A stretch of DNA of 64,000 nt from NORP233 sp050186825 (lineage in GTDB: Bacteria; Planctomycetota; J058): the NCBI GenBank assembly GCA_050186825.1, contig JBFWYD010000042.1, positions 1 to 64,000 of the forward strand, written 5' to 3'. Shown here in pieces: positions 34,217 to 42,750 of the stretch (position 1 is the first letter of the stretch; every line of letters starts with the position of its first letter). Below the pieces are notes generated by a model that saw only the letters and a program-made list of their open reading frames with translations, searched no databases and was not told the origin of the DNA. A program made the position numbers and the translations under genes.

Positions 34217-35635
34217 GTGAGTGACGAGGGCTGGCGTCGCCTCGAGCGTGAGTGGGAGGCGAACCCAGGGGACGCCGAGGCGCTCGAGGGCGCGATCGTG
34301 GGGCGGCGTCGAGCGGGCCTCCCCGTGCCGGGTCGGTTGCTGGCGGCGCGGCTGCACCCCGCGCGCGAGTTCGACTCCGTGCTGGCGCTGCGGGTCGGCG
34401 CCTGGCTGCCGGACGGGCGCGCGCTCGAGGTGGGCCGAACCCCCCGGGGCGGCCCCGGCGTCACGGTCCCCCCGCACACCGCCTGGTGGATCCAGCCCGA
34501 GGCGCACTCGCCCCTGGGCGTGCGCGACTTCAGCGGGCTCGACAGCCTGTGCGACGTGGTCCGCCGCCACGAGGTGCCGGGCCTGCGCACGCGCCGCCTG
34601 GCGACCAGCAACGAGGTCCTGCGCGCGCTGGGCGGCTGCCCCTCGCTGAGCCACCTGGACCTCGGCTCCTGCGAGCTGGCCACCGAGCACGGGCTCAAGC
34701 ACCTGCTCCGGCTCGAGCGGCTCTACCGGCTCGAGCTCCACGACTGCGAGCACATCGAGGACGCCGGGCTGGCCATCCTCGGGCGCGCCCCCGACCTGAG
34801 CCGGCTGCGCCTCAAGGACGCGGCGCGGGTCACCGACGTCGGGCTGAAGTACCTCGGCGAGCTGACCCGCCTGACCCACCTCTCCCTCGAGAGCAGCCCG
34901 CTCAGCGACGAGGGGGTCGCGCAGCTCGCCCCGCTGGTCGAGCTCGAGGAGCTGGCCCTGGAGCGCTGCGGGGTGACCTCGGCCGCCCTGGGGGCGCTCG
35001 CGGGGCGCCCGCGGCTGGAGCGGCTGAGCCTGGCCTGGTGCACGCGCATCCAGGACGAGGGGCTGGAGCAGCTCGCGGCGCTGCCCTCGCTGCGAGGGCT
35101 CAAGCTCCAGGCCTGCCAGCAGATCACCGACGCCGGGCTGGCCCGGCTGAGCGGGCTGGGCGGGCTCCAGGACCTCCACCTCGGCCCCTCCCTGCGGCTC
35201 ACGGACGAGGGGCTGCGCCACGTGTCTCGGCTGAGCTCCCTGCGGCGGCTGCTCGTGCCGCACTGCACGCGGGTGGGCGACGCCGGGCTGGCCTGGCTGG
35301 GTGAGCTCGCGCAGCTCGAGGAGCTCAGCCTCGAGGGCTGCCAGCGCCTGACCCCGGCGGGCTTCCAGCACCTGCGCCGCCTGCGCTCGCTCAAGAAGCT
35401 CGTCGTGCGCCAGTGCGAGGGCTTCACCGACGAGGCCGCCGACGCCCTGCTCGAGGCGGGCCCCCTGGAGCACGTCGACCTCTCCTGGTGCGGGCGGGTC
35501 ACGGGGCGCGCCCTCGAGGTCCTGACCGGGGTCCCCACCCTCCGCCGGCTGCGCGTCGAGTTCTGCGACGAGATCGAGCCCGAGGACCGGCGCGCCTTCC
35601 GCCGCGCCCGCCCCGACGTGCTGCTGGTGGTGTGA
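34217..35635 (+). CDS. Leucine-rich repeat protein (cysteine-containing, AMN1/F-box type)
   Basis: About 472 residues from a GTG at 34217 with AAGGA upstream; an ATG at 34085 would precede the promoter. Residues about 1-130 form a non-repeat head. From about 135 to the end there are roughly 13 LRRs of 24-25 residues with the pattern LxxLxLxxCxxITDxGLxxL (for example LKLQACQQITDAGLARLSGL). This is the cysteine-containing class best known from eukaryotic F-box proteins and common in Planctomycetota. No F-box and no signal peptide. It is a likely protein-binding scaffold. The stop codon lies directly against the left end of repeat mosaic D. Confidence 0.85.
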   Translation: MSDEGWRRLEREWEANPGDAEALEGAIVGRRRAGLPVPGRLLAARLHPAREFDSVLALRVGAWLPDGRALEVGRTPRGGPGVTVPPHTAWWIQPEAHSPLGVRDFSGLDSLCDVVRRHEVPGLRTRRLATSNEVLRALGGCPSLSHLDLGSCELATEHGLKHLLRLERLYRLELHDCEHIEDAGLAILGRAPDLSRLRLKDAARVTDVGLKYLGELTRLTHLSLESSPLSDEGVAQLAPLVELEELALERCGVTSAALGALAGRPRLERLSLAWCTRIQDEGLEQLAALPSLRGLKLQACQQITDAGLARLSGLGGLQDLHLGPSLRLTDEGLRHVSRLSSLRRLLVPHCTRVGDAGLAWLGELAQLEELSLEGCQRLTPAGFQHLRRLRSLKKLVVRQCEGFTDEAADALLEAGPLEHVDLSWCGRVTGRALEVLTGVPTLRRLRVEFCDEIEPEDRRAFRRARPDVLLVV

Positions 35636-35636
35636 C

Positions 35637-35940
35637 GGCGCGAAGCGCCCCGTGCCCGTGCCCGTGCCCGTGCCCGTGCCCAGCGAAGCGGTGCCCGAGC
35701 CTGGCGTGGCATGGCGCGCTCCGAGGAGGCCGTTGCGTCGAGCTCCGCTTGGCGCAGGCACGTGGCTCCGCGGCGAAGGCGAGAGGATCTGCGGGGGCGC
35801 CAGCGGACGCGGTCGGGCACGGGCACGGGCACGGGCACGAGGTCCCTTCCTGCTCCGGACTCTGCGCGGCCGCTTCGCGACAGCCTGACTGGCACGGGCA
35901 CGGGCTCGGGCCCCATCGGAGCGAGCGGGTTGCGCCAGCG
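35637..35940. repeat. Intergenic repeat mosaic D (hexamer-armed inverted repeat)
   Basis: Five CGTGCC hexamers (35651-35680) are followed by a conserved core (35675-35713) and then by four GGGCAC hexamers (35815-35838), the reverse complement of the left array. The right end (35911-35938) matches the right ends of elements E and H. A small hairpin (35637-35649) directly follows the LRR stop and may help terminate. The left end is truncated relative to H, exactly at the LRR stop codon. Confidence 0.78.
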
Positions 35941-35956
35941 GACCGGGCTCCGGCGA

Positions 35957-35962
35957 TATACT
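35957..35962 (+). promoter_or_regulatory. -10 box (TATACT) of the kinase gene
   Basis: TATACT is the best match to the bacterial -10 consensus in the window. It lies just right of mosaic D and 23 bases before the GTG at 35986. Confidence 0.5.
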
Positions 35963-35985
35963 CCGGCACGCCGCACGACTCGTTC

Positions 35986-37521
35986 GTGCCTCGAGCGAGC
36001 GGGCCGGATGCCGTGTTCAGCTACGACGACGTCATCTACGGGCGCCTCCTCCTCCACGACGGCGCCGTCGGTCCGCCCGGGCTGTGGGCCGCCCTGCGCC
36101 TCGTCGCGCACGGCGAGGCCCCGGACTTCCTGAGCGCGCTCGCGCGCGGCCCGCTGGGGACGCACTCGGGGCAGCAGGCGCTGGCGCGCACCCGCGCCAA
36201 CCTCACGGTCGTGCTCCGCGTGGAGGAGGACCGAACCCTGGCCCGGCTGCTGCACGGCGAGGGCGGCGTCGAGGCCGAGCGCATCCGCACCCTCTACGCG
36301 CTGAACCGCGCCCAGGGCTTCCGCGAGAGCCTGGCCAGCCAGCTCCGCCGCGAGGGGCTGCTGGACGCTGCGCAGGCCGCGCGGCTCACGGCCGAGGTCC
36401 AGGGGCAGCTCGGCCCCGCCCGCCGCCAGCGCGCCGACGCGCTGCACCGGCTCGCCAAGTCGCTCGCCCCGCGCTACAGCCCGCGCGAAGGCGAGCGGGT
36501 CCGGGCGGTGTTCGAGCTCTCGCTCTCGGGCGCCGAGCCGCGGCCCGCCGCCTCGGCCCCCGTCCCGCGCCCGGTCCGCCCTCCGGCCCAGGATCCCGCG
36601 CCGACTCCGACCCAAGGCCGGCCGTTGGCCGCCGAGCGAGCGAAGCCCGCGGAGCCGGCCCTCGCCGCCGCCGACGAGGGCGCCGAGCTCCGCCCCGAGG
36701 ACTGCCCGATCTACGGCTACGAGATCGTGCGCGAGCTGGGCAAGGGGGCCATGGGCGTCGTCTACGAGGCGCGCCACATCTTCAGCGACCGGCGCACCGC
36801 GCTGAAGATCCTGCCCCTGCGTCTGGCCCAGAAGACGCAGTACCTCGAGCGCTTCAAGCGCGAGGCCATGGCGCTGATGCGCATCGACCATCCCAACGTG
36901 GTCAAGGGCTACGACTTCGGCGGGAGCGAGGACTACTACTACCTGGCCCTGGAGTTCATCGAGGGCGAGCCCCTCGACGAGGTGCTCCTGCGCGAGGGCA
37001 AGCTGGACGAGCGCCGCTCGCTCCAGATCACCCGTCAGGTCGCGCTCGGCCTGGCGGCCGCCGACGCGCACGGCGTCGTGCACCGCGACATCAAGCCCGA
37101 GAACGTGATGCTCACCCGCGAGGGCGTGGCCAAGATCTGCGACTTCGGGATCGTGAAGCTCACCGACATCAGCGACAGCTCGGTCACCATGGCCGGGACG
37201 ACGGTCGGGACGCCCTTCTACATCTCCCCCGAGCAGGCCCGCGGCGAGGACAACCTCGACATCCGCAGCGACATCTACTCGCTGGGGATCTCGCTGTTCC
37301 ACCTGAGCACCGGCCGGGTCCCCTTCACCGGCCGCTCCCAGGGCGCCATCCTCGTGCGCCACATCCTCGAGGAGGTCCCCGACCCGCGCACCGTCGAGCC
37401 TTCGCTCAGCCCGGGGCTGGCGGACCTGGTCGGGCGGATGACCAAGAAGAAGCGCAACGAGCGCTTCGCGAGCGCGGAGGAGCTGGTCGCCGCGATCGAC
37501 GCCCTCGTGCCCCGGGACTGA
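35986..37521 (+). CDS. Ser/Thr protein kinase with N-terminal helical domain
   Basis: About 511 residues from a GTG at 35986; a GTG at 36013 is the main alternative and neither has a strong SD. The N-terminal 190 residues are helical and unrecognised (FSYDDVIYGRLLLHDGAVGPPGLWAALR...), followed by a Pro-rich linker. The Hanks-type kinase domain covers about 245-510: GKGAMGVVYEARH glycine loop, Lys in TALKIL, HRDIKPEN catalytic loop near 365, DFG near 386, TPFYISPEQARG activation segment. All catalytic residues are present, so it should be active. No membrane helix, so cytoplasmic. A hairpin terminator follows at 37531. Confidence 0.9.
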   Translation: MPRASGPDAVFSYDDVIYGRLLLHDGAVGPPGLWAALRLVAHGEAPDFLSALARGPLGTHSGQQALARTRANLTVVLRVEEDRTLARLLHGEGGVEAERIRTLYALNRAQGFRESLASQLRREGLLDAAQAARLTAEVQGQLGPARRQRADALHRLAKSLAPRYSPREGERVRAVFELSLSGAEPRPAASAPVPRPVRPPAQDPAPTPTQGRPLAAERAKPAEPALAAADEGAELRPEDCPIYGYEIVRELGKGAMGVVYEARHIFSDRRTALKILPLRLAQKTQYLERFKREAMALMRIDHPNVVKGYDFGGSEDYYYLALEFIEGEPLDEVLLREGKLDERRSLQITRQVALGLAAADAHGVVHRDIKPENVMLTREGVAKICDFGIVKLTDISDSSVTMAGTTVGTPFYISPEQARGEDNLDIRSDIYSLGISLFHLSTGRVPFTGRSQGAILVRHILEEVPDPRTVEPSLSPGLADLVGRMTKKKRNERFASAEELVAAIDALVPRD

Positions 37522-37530
37522 CAGCGTCAA

Positions 37531-37552
37531 CCGCTGGCTCGGACGCCAGCGG
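37531..37552 (+). terminator. Hairpin after the kinase gene
   Basis: CCGCTGG (37531-37537) pairs perfectly with CCAGCGG (37546-37552) around an 8-base loop, 10 bases after the stop codon and before mosaic E. Confidence 0.5.
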
Positions 37553-37554
37553 CT

Positions 37555-37835
37555 TCCGTGCTCGTGATCGTCGACGTGAGCGCGACTCACAGCGGCGACC
37601 GGTTGGTCTGAGAGCGAAGCTCCCGTGCCCGTGCCCGTGCCCGTGCCCAGCGAAGCGAAGCGGTGCCCGAACCTGGCGTAGCCTGGATCGCGCTCCGCGC
37701 TCGGGCACGGGCACGGGCACGGGCACGAGTCCCAGCGAATCGAGCGGTTGGCGACTCGGACTCCGACCACGACCCCGATTGCGACTACGAGCCCGAGCAC
37801 GAGCACGAAGGGGACCCCAGCAGGTCAGCCGTGCA
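37555..37835. repeat. Intergenic repeat mosaic E (best-preserved hexamer-armed inverted repeat)
   Basis: Four CGTGCC hexamers (37624-37647) face four GGGCAC hexamers (37703-37726), exact inverted copies with a 55-base centre. The conserved core lies at 37642-37686. Imperfect outer inverted repeats lie at about 37585-37612 and 37733-37757. The right tail (37740-37830) contains GAGCAC/GACTCC-type hexamers. The left end (37562-37582) is the inverted copy of a stretch in element F. It sits between convergent genes. Confidence 0.8.
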
Positions 37836-37851
37836 GTGGTGCTGCGAGGAC

Positions 37852-38226
37852 CTACGCGCCGCGCCGGAGCACCAGGCGGAAGCTGGCCGCGACCTGCTCT
37901 CCCACGCGCACCTCGGCCTCCAACTCGAGGGAGCCCCCGCCCTCGCGCAGTGCGCCGCGCAGGAGCGCGGGCCCGTCCAGCGGGACCGGGGACACGAACT
38001 TGGCCACGGGCACCGCGGCGAGCTCCCAGGCCTGGGCTCCGACCGCGCGCGCGGCGGCAGCGGCGGCGGCCTCGAGCAGGTAGACCCCTGGGACGACCGG
38101 GTGGCCGGGGAAGTGGCCGGCCAGGGCCGCGAGGTCCGCGGGGAAGCGCAGCTCCGCCTCGAGCGCCTCGCCGGCGCGGCGGACCTCGCCCAGGCAGGCC
38201 GCGGCCTCGGCCGCGAGCGAGCTCAC
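37852..38226 (-). CDS. FabZ/ApeI-like hotdog-fold (3-hydroxyacyl thioester dehydratase-like) protein
   Basis: A 124-residue protein from a GTG at 38226 that overlaps the stop of the kinase gene by GTGA, so translation is coupled. The central GHFPGHPVVPGVYLLEAA (about 38-55) is the helix and active-site loop of FabZ-type dehydratases, with the catalytic His in the FPGHP motif. The downstream beta-strands (KFVSPVPLDGPALLRGAL) fit the hotdog fold. The FabZ reaction removes water from 3-hydroxyacyl-ACP. The lack of other fatty-acid genes and the coupling to a kinase-TPR protein make a housekeeping FabZ role unlikely; an ApeI/aryl-polyene or lipid-modifying role is possible. Confidence 0.78.
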   Translation of the reverse strand: MSSLAAEAAACLGEVRRAGEALEAELRFPADLAALAGHFPGHPVVPGVYLLEAAAAAAARAVGAQAWELAAVPVAKFVSPVPLDGPALLRGALREGGGSLELEAEVRVGEQVAASFRLVLRRGA

Positions 38227-40265
38227 GGCTCCTCCTCCGCGAGCGCGACCTCGCCCTCGAGGGCCGCGAGGCGCTCCTCGTCGCGGCGCGCCTCGCGCTC
38301 CCGGCCCGAGCGGCGGTAGGCGACGGCGCGCTTGCGCAGGGCGTCCAGGTCTTCGGGATGCAGGGCGAGGATCCGCCCCCAGTCCTCGGCCGCCCCCGCG
38401 AAGTCGCGGGCCTTGAAGCGGGCGCGCCCGCGCCGGCGCAAGAGCTCCAGGTCGTCGGGGTGCAGCTCCAGGCAGCGGTCGAAGTCGTCGATAGCCCGCG
38501 GGTAGTCGCGCGCCTTGTAGTGGCAGGCCCCGCGGTTGGCGAAGGCCTCGGCGTCGTCGGGGCGGAGCCCGATCAGCGCGTCGAAGTCGGCGCGCGCCCC
38601 CTCGAGGTCGCCCAGGGCGAAGCGCAGGGCGCCGCGTTCGGCGTAGGCCGGCGCCAGCGCCGGGTCGAGGGCCAGCGCGGCGTCGAGGTCGAGCAGCCCC
38701 GCCGCCTGCTCGCCGCGGCGGGCGCGGGCCGCGCCGCGCAGCGCCAGGGCCTCGGCGTCGTCGTGGCGCGCGCCGAGGGCCTGCTCCGCCGCGGCCAGGG
38801 CCGCCCCGGCGTCGCGCTCCTCCAGGGCCGCTCGGGCGCGGGCCAGCGCCTCGCTCGGCTCGGCGCGGGCGCGGCGCTCGGCCCGCCGGGCGCGGCGCGC
38901 CGCGCGCCGGCTGCCGCGCGCCCACACCGCGAACCACAGCACGCAGGGGAGGACGCCCGCCAGGAACACCCCGGCCCCCGCCCCGGCGCCCGCCTGCCCG
39001 GTCACGACGCCCGCGGCGACGAACACGAGCACGATCGCGAGCGCCATGGCCCACACCGGGCCCGTGCCTGCGGGCTCGAAGGGCGCGGCGCCGAGCGCGC
39101 GGCGCGGCGGCGGGCGGTAGGCGGGGAGCTCCTCGCCCGACTCGAGCACCAGGGCGTTGGGCACGCGGCTGGCGCGGGCAGGCTTGCGCCGCGGCGGCGC
39201 GTCGTCGTCGCGCTCGCTCGCCGGTCGGCGGCGCCGCCCCGACGCGCCCTTGTTGCCGCGCACCCGCGCGTCGAGCGGCGCGCGCGCGGCCGCCTCCTCC
39301 GCGGCGTCCGACGCTCCGGCCCCGGCGCCAGCCCCGGCCCCGCCCCCCGCGCGCAGCGCGCTCGCGAAGGCGGTCGCCGACGCGGGGCGGCGCGCCGGGT
39401 CCTTGTGCAGGGCCTGCATGCACAGCTCGTCCAGCCAGGCCGGGACCTCGGGGTTGAGCTGGCGCGGGCGCGTGGGGGTCACGCGCAGCACCTCCCCCAG
39501 CGTGCTCGCCGACGTGCTCCCCCCGAAGGGCGGCTGCCCGGTCAGCAGGTAGTAGAGCGTCCCGCCCAGGCCGAACAGGTCGGCCGCCGGCCCGACCGGG
39601 CCGCGCTCTCCGTCGGGGTCGGCCTGCTCGGGCGACATGAACTCGGGTGAGCCCTTGACCTCGTGGCTGCGCGACAGCCCGAGCTCCTCGAGCGAGGCGA
39701 AGCCCGAGGCCTCCGGATCGCGCTTGACCAGGCCGAAGTCGACCAGGACCGGGCGGCCGTAGGCCCCGCCCGGGTCCTGCTCGCCCGCGCGCCCGCGGTC
39801 GAGCACCACGTTCGGGGGCTTCACGTCTCGATGCACCAGCCCGGCCGCGTGGCAGTGCGCGAGCGCGTCCGCGAGCTCGGCCGCGACGCGGGCGCTCCAG
39901 GCCGGGGGCGGGAGCTGCTCGCACACGACCTCCTCGAGGGTCGGGCCCTCGACCAGGTCCTCGGCCAGGAACAGGAGCCCCGGCTCCTCGCCGAGGTCGA
40001 TCACGCGGACCAGGTTCGGGTGGCGCAGCCGCGCGAGCACCCGGGCCTCCTCGCGGAAGCGCTCGGGCGAGGCGGCCCCGCCCTGCGGGTCGTGGACCTT
40101 GAGGGCCACCGCCAGCGCGAGCCCGGCGTGACGGGCGCGGAGCACGTAGCCCTGCCCGCCGCGCGCCACCTCCTCGACCAGCTCGTAGCCCGCCAGCCGC
40201 TCGCCTGCGACCGGGCGGCCGGCGCGCAGGCGCCTGAGCAGCGGGTGCTCCCCGGGAGTGCCCAT
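38223..40265 (-). CDS. Membrane Ser/Thr protein kinase with C-terminal TPR repeats
   Basis: A 680-residue protein. Kinase domain at about 27-305: VARGGQGYVLRA glycine loop, Lys in AVALKVHD, LVHRDVKPPNVVLD, LVDFGLVK, KGSPEFMSPEQAD. A GAGAGAG linker follows, then a basic segment, two membrane helices (about 404-440) and five to six TPRs (about 480-660; for example DAEAFANRGACHYKARDYPRAIDDFDRCLEL). The kinase domain should face the cytoplasm. The ATG is preceded by TACCTT only 6 bases upstream, with no SD, so the message is probably leaderless. The FabZ-like gene is coupled through GTGA at the 3' end. Confidence 0.9.
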   Translation of the reverse strand: MGTPGEHPLLRRLRAGRPVAGERLAGYELVEEVARGGQGYVLRARHAGLALAVALKVHDPQGGAASPERFREEARVLARLRHPNLVRVIDLGEEPGLLFLAEDLVEGPTLEEVVCEQLPPPAWSARVAAELADALAHCHAAGLVHRDVKPPNVVLDRGRAGEQDPGGAYGRPVLVDFGLVKRDPEASGFASLEELGLSRSHEVKGSPEFMSPEQADPDGERGPVGPAADLFGLGGTLYYLLTGQPPFGGSTSASTLGEVLRVTPTRPRQLNPEVPAWLDELCMQALHKDPARRPASATAFASALRAGGGAGAGAGAGASDAAEEAAARAPLDARVRGNKGASGRRRRPASERDDDAPPRRKPARASRVPNALVLESGEELPAYRPPPRRALGAAPFEPAGTGPVWAMALAIVLVFVAAGVVTGQAGAGAGAGVFLAGVLPCVLWFAVWARGSRRAARRARRAERRARAEPSEALARARAALEERDAGAALAAAEQALGARHDDAEALALRGAARARRGEQAAGLLDLDAALALDPALAPAYAERGALRFALGDLEGARADFDALIGLRPDDAEAFANRGACHYKARDYPRAIDDFDRCLELHPDDLELLRRRGRARFKARDFAGAAEDWGRILALHPEDLDALRKRAVAYRRSGREREARRDEERLAALEGEVALAEEEP

Positions 40266-40271
40266 GCGCGG

Positions 40272-40277
40272 AAGGTA
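40272..40277 (-). promoter_or_regulatory. -10 box (TACCTT) of the kinase-TPR gene, leaderless geometry
   Basis: On the minus strand TACCTT ends 6 bases before the ATG at 40265. No SD is present. Confidence 0.5.
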
Positions 40278-40395
40278 GCACCCCGGCGGCTCCGGGCTCG
40301 CGTGGCGGGAAACCCGCGCCGGACTCGCGAAGCGAGCCGCGGAAAGACAGGGATCGGCCGGGGATATGTGCGGTGCGAGGGTGGTGGCGAATGAC

Positions 40396-40401
40396 TAGAC
40401 T
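40396..40401 (+). promoter_or_regulatory. -10 box (TAGACT) of the two-FHA gene
   Basis: TAGACT lies 28 bases before the GTG at 40430; AGGGGAAGGG (40414-40423) lies between them. The same hexamer serves ispH. Confidence 0.45.
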
Positions 40402-40429
40402 GTGGCCTCGATCAGGGGAAGGGACCGGA

Positions 40430-41140
40430 GTGGCCTACAAGCTGACGCTCATCCTGTCGGGGCGGACCCTCGCGCGGCACGAGTTCGCCGACGACGCCGA
40501 GCGGGTGCGCATCGGGCGCAGCCCGGAGTGCGAGGTCACCATCGACAACCTTGGCGTCTCGCGCACGCACTGCGAGATCGTCCAGAAGCCCGGCTACTTC
40601 CGCCTCAAGGACATGGAGAGCGGCAACGGGACCTTCGTGAACGGCGCCCGGGTCACGACCTACAACCTGAACCACGGCGACGTGATCTCGCTGGGCAAGT
40701 TCACCCTGCGCTTCGAGGCCGAGGACCAGCCCGACCCGCTCGCCGAGAGCGACGCGGCGATGCCGATCGTGGAGGAAGGGTCCATGACCTTGGCCATGGA
40801 CGCCGAGTCCCTGGCCAAGAAGCACCGCCAGCAGGCGACCAAGAACCGCGGCTACTTCGTGCTCCCCGACGGGCGGAACCTCATCCTCGACAAGGAGCTC
40901 TACTCCATCGGCGCGGACGCGGACGCCGACCTCGAGGTCAAGGGCTGGTTCGCCCCGCGGGTGGCCGCGATCGTGATCCGCGGCGAGCAGGGCTTCCGGC
41001 TCTACGACGTCAGCCCCAACGGGCGGACGGTGGCCGTGAACGGTCGCCTGCGGCGGGACGCCTGGCTCAACGACAACGACGAGGTCCGGATCCGCAAGCT
41101 GGTGATGCGCTTCCACCGCGGCGTCCCCGTGGGGCGCTGA
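40430..41140 (+). CDS. Protein with two FHA domains, second degenerate
   Basis: 236 residues from a GTG at 40430 with a purine-rich SD. The first FHA domain (about 25-100) has all phosphothreonine-binding landmarks: RIGRSPECEVTI, SRTHCEI and GNGTFVNG. The second (about 155-230) keeps the beta pattern (YSIGADADADLEV...DVSPNGRTVAVNG) but lacks the Ser-x-x-His block, so it is probably non-binding. FHA domains read phosphothreonine, typically in T-x-x-D contexts. No other domain or membrane segment. Neighbouring kinases are the obvious source of ligands. Confidence 0.88.
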   Translation: MAYKLTLILSGRTLARHEFADDAERVRIGRSPECEVTIDNLGVSRTHCEIVQKPGYFRLKDMESGNGTFVNGARVTTYNLNHGDVISLGKFTLRFEAEDQPDPLAESDAAMPIVEEGSMTLAMDAESLAKKHRQQATKNRGYFVLPDGRNLILDKELYSIGADADADLEVKGWFAPRVAAIVIRGEQGFRLYDVSPNGRTVAVNGRLRRDAWLNDNDEVRIRKLVMRFHRGVPVGR

Positions 41141-41152
41141 GCGGCCACGGGC

Positions 41153-41731
41153 TCAGTCGCTGGCGAGCAGCGCGCACAGGCCCTGCAGGCCCGGCAGGTC
41201 GAGGAACAGCGCCTCCACGTCGCCCAGGCAGAGCTCGTCGCCCGAGCGCACGGGGACCTCGGCGCCCTTCTCGGCCCGCTCCCCGTTCACGAAGGTCCCG
41301 TTGGTGGAGTCGTGGTCCTTGATCCGCCAGCCGCCATCGGGTCCGCACGAGAGCCAGCCGTGCATCTTGGAGATCCGCGCGCTGCGCAGCCGAAGGTCGT
41401 TGTTGCGGGCCCGCCCGATGGTGATCAGCCCGGCGAAGGGGTTCCGCTCGCTCTTGCGCACCGGGACCACGCGGTTGGTCGAGCGCGTCATCTTGCTCAG
41501 GACCGGCGAGCGCTCCATCACGGCGGTGCTGGGGCTGACCTTGGTGTCGTCGAGGGGCTCCGCGCGGTAGGACCGCTGGGGCGTGTTGAACAGGCCGTCG
41601 TCCTCCTCGTCGAGCCGAATCACGAGGACGGGGTCCTCACCGAACAGGCGGGTCAACGCGCCTTCCCCGCGCAGCGCCAGCAGGCTGCGCACCTCGCCGA
41701 GGGTCAAGAGCTCCTTGTCTAGCTCGCTCAA
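41153..41731 (-). CDS. FHA-domain protein
   Basis: 192 residues, apparently from a TTG at 41731 (MSELDKELLTLGEVRSLLAL). The N-terminal 85 residues have no recognised domain; they include a Ser/Thr-rich segment (DDTKVSPSTAVMERSPVLSKMTRSTN). The C-terminal FHA domain (about 95-185) has ITIGRARNNDLRLRSARISKMHGWLSC and STNGTFVNG, so its phosphothreonine pocket is intact. It converges with the two-FHA gene with a 12-base gap. It is a likely phospho-dependent adaptor in the same kinase network. Confidence 0.85.
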   Translation of the reverse strand: MSELDKELLTLGEVRSLLALRGEGALTRLFGEDPVLVIRLDEEDDGLFNTPQRSYRAEPLDDTKVSPSTAVMERSPVLSKMTRSTNRVVPVRKSERNPFAGLITIGRARNNDLRLRSARISKMHGWLSCGPDGGWRIKDHDSTNGTFVNGERAEKGAEVPVRSGDELCLGDVEALFLDLPGLQGLCALLASD

Positions 41732-41867
41732 CGCCTGCCTCGCAGGGGACGACCAGGGCGGCCGCGCTCCGATCCGCGAGCGTCCCCGACCTCCCGCATG
41801 TTCTCCCTTAAGGCGCCGAATGCAACACCCTTGCGCCCTCTCTGGTGACTCCTGGCCCCGCGCCGGC

Positions 41868-41873
41868 TATTTT
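41868..41873 (+). promoter_or_regulatory. -10 box (TATTTT) of aroF, leaderless geometry
   Basis: TATTTT ends 6 bases before the GTG at 41880, in an otherwise GC-rich stretch. There is no SD between them. Confidence 0.5.
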
Positions 41874-41879
41874 TCGGCC

Positions 41880-42722
41880 GTGGGAGAGCTGGTCCCTTAC
41901 AGGCTCGCGGGCCGCGCGCAGCACCCCGAGGACACGGTCGTCGACCTGGGTGGGGTGCCCATCGGCGGCCCAGGCTTCGTCGTCATCGCGGGTCCCTGCG
42001 CGGTCGAGAGCTACGAGCAGACCCGCGAGACCGCCGAGCGCGTCGTGGCCGCGGGCGCCGTGGCGCTGCGCGGCGGCGCCTACAAGCAGCGCAGCAGCCC
42101 CTACAGCTTCCAGGGGCTCGGGCGCGAGGGCCTCGAGATCCTGCGCCGCGTCTCCGACGAGCTGGGCGTCCCGGTCGTGACCGAGGTCGTGGAGGTGGCC
42201 GACGTGGAGCGGGTCGCGGCCCACGCCGCGGCGCTGCAGGTCGGGGCGCGCAACATGCAGAACTTCCCGCTCCTGAGCGCCCTGGGGCGCGCGGGGCGGC
42301 CCGTGATCCTCAAGCGCGGGATGGCCGCGACGGTCTCCGAGCTGCTGCTCGCCGCCGAGTACGTGCTCGCCGAGGGCAACCCCTGGGTGATCCTCTGCGA
42401 GCGCGGGATCAAGACCTTCGAGACGGCCACGCGCAACACCCTGGACCTGAGCGCGGTGCCCCTGCTCAAGCAGCGCAGTCATCTCCCCGTGCTGGTCGAT
42501 CCCAGCCACGGCACGGGCGTGCGCGAGCTCGTGGCGCCGATGGCCAAGGCCGCCGTCGCCTGCGGCGCGGACGGGCTCCTGATCGAGGTCCACCGCGACC
42601 CCGCCGCCGCCCGCTCGGACGGCGCGCAGTCGCTCTACCCCGAGCAGTTCGCGACGCTGATGCGGGAGCTGGCCCCCTTCGTGGCGGCGGCCGGCCGCGC
42701 GCTCGCGACCCCGCCTGGCTGA
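41880..42722 (+). CDS. aroF: 3-deoxy-7-phosphoheptulonate (DAHP) synthase, KDO8PS-related type
   Basis: A 280-residue enzyme that condenses phosphoenolpyruvate and erythrose 4-phosphate, the first step of the shikimate pathway. Diagnostic motifs: VIAGPCAVES, GGAYKQRSSPYSFQGLG (the usual KPRTSPYSFQG block), LKRGMAAT, CERGIKTFE and DPSHGTG. The length and motif set match the Bacillus/Thermotoga-type type-I-beta enzyme without ACT or chorismate mutase domain, so feedback control is probably weak or external. I chose the GTG at 41880, which sits 6 bases after TATTTT, giving a leaderless transcript; no plausible SD start exists nearby. Confidence 0.92.
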   Translation: MGELVPYRLAGRAQHPEDTVVDLGGVPIGGPGFVVIAGPCAVESYEQTRETAERVVAAGAVALRGGAYKQRSSPYSFQGLGREGLEILRRVSDELGVPVVTEVVEVADVERVAAHAAALQVGARNMQNFPLLSALGRAGRPVILKRGMAATVSELLLAAEYVLAEGNPWVILCERGIKTFETATRNTLDLSAVPLLKQRSHLPVLVDPSHGTGVRELVAPMAKAAVACGADGLLIEVHRDPAAARSDGAQSLYPEQFATLMRELAPFVAAAGRALATPPG

Positions 42723-42729
42723 CCGCGAG

Positions 42730-42749
42730 ACCCGGTTGGCCTGCCGGGT
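42730..42749 (+). terminator. Hairpin after aroF
   Basis: ACCCGG and CCGGGT pair around an 8-base loop and are followed by TCCCCTTCG. Weak but well placed, 8 bases after the stop. Confidence 0.35.
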
Positions 42750-42750
42750 T

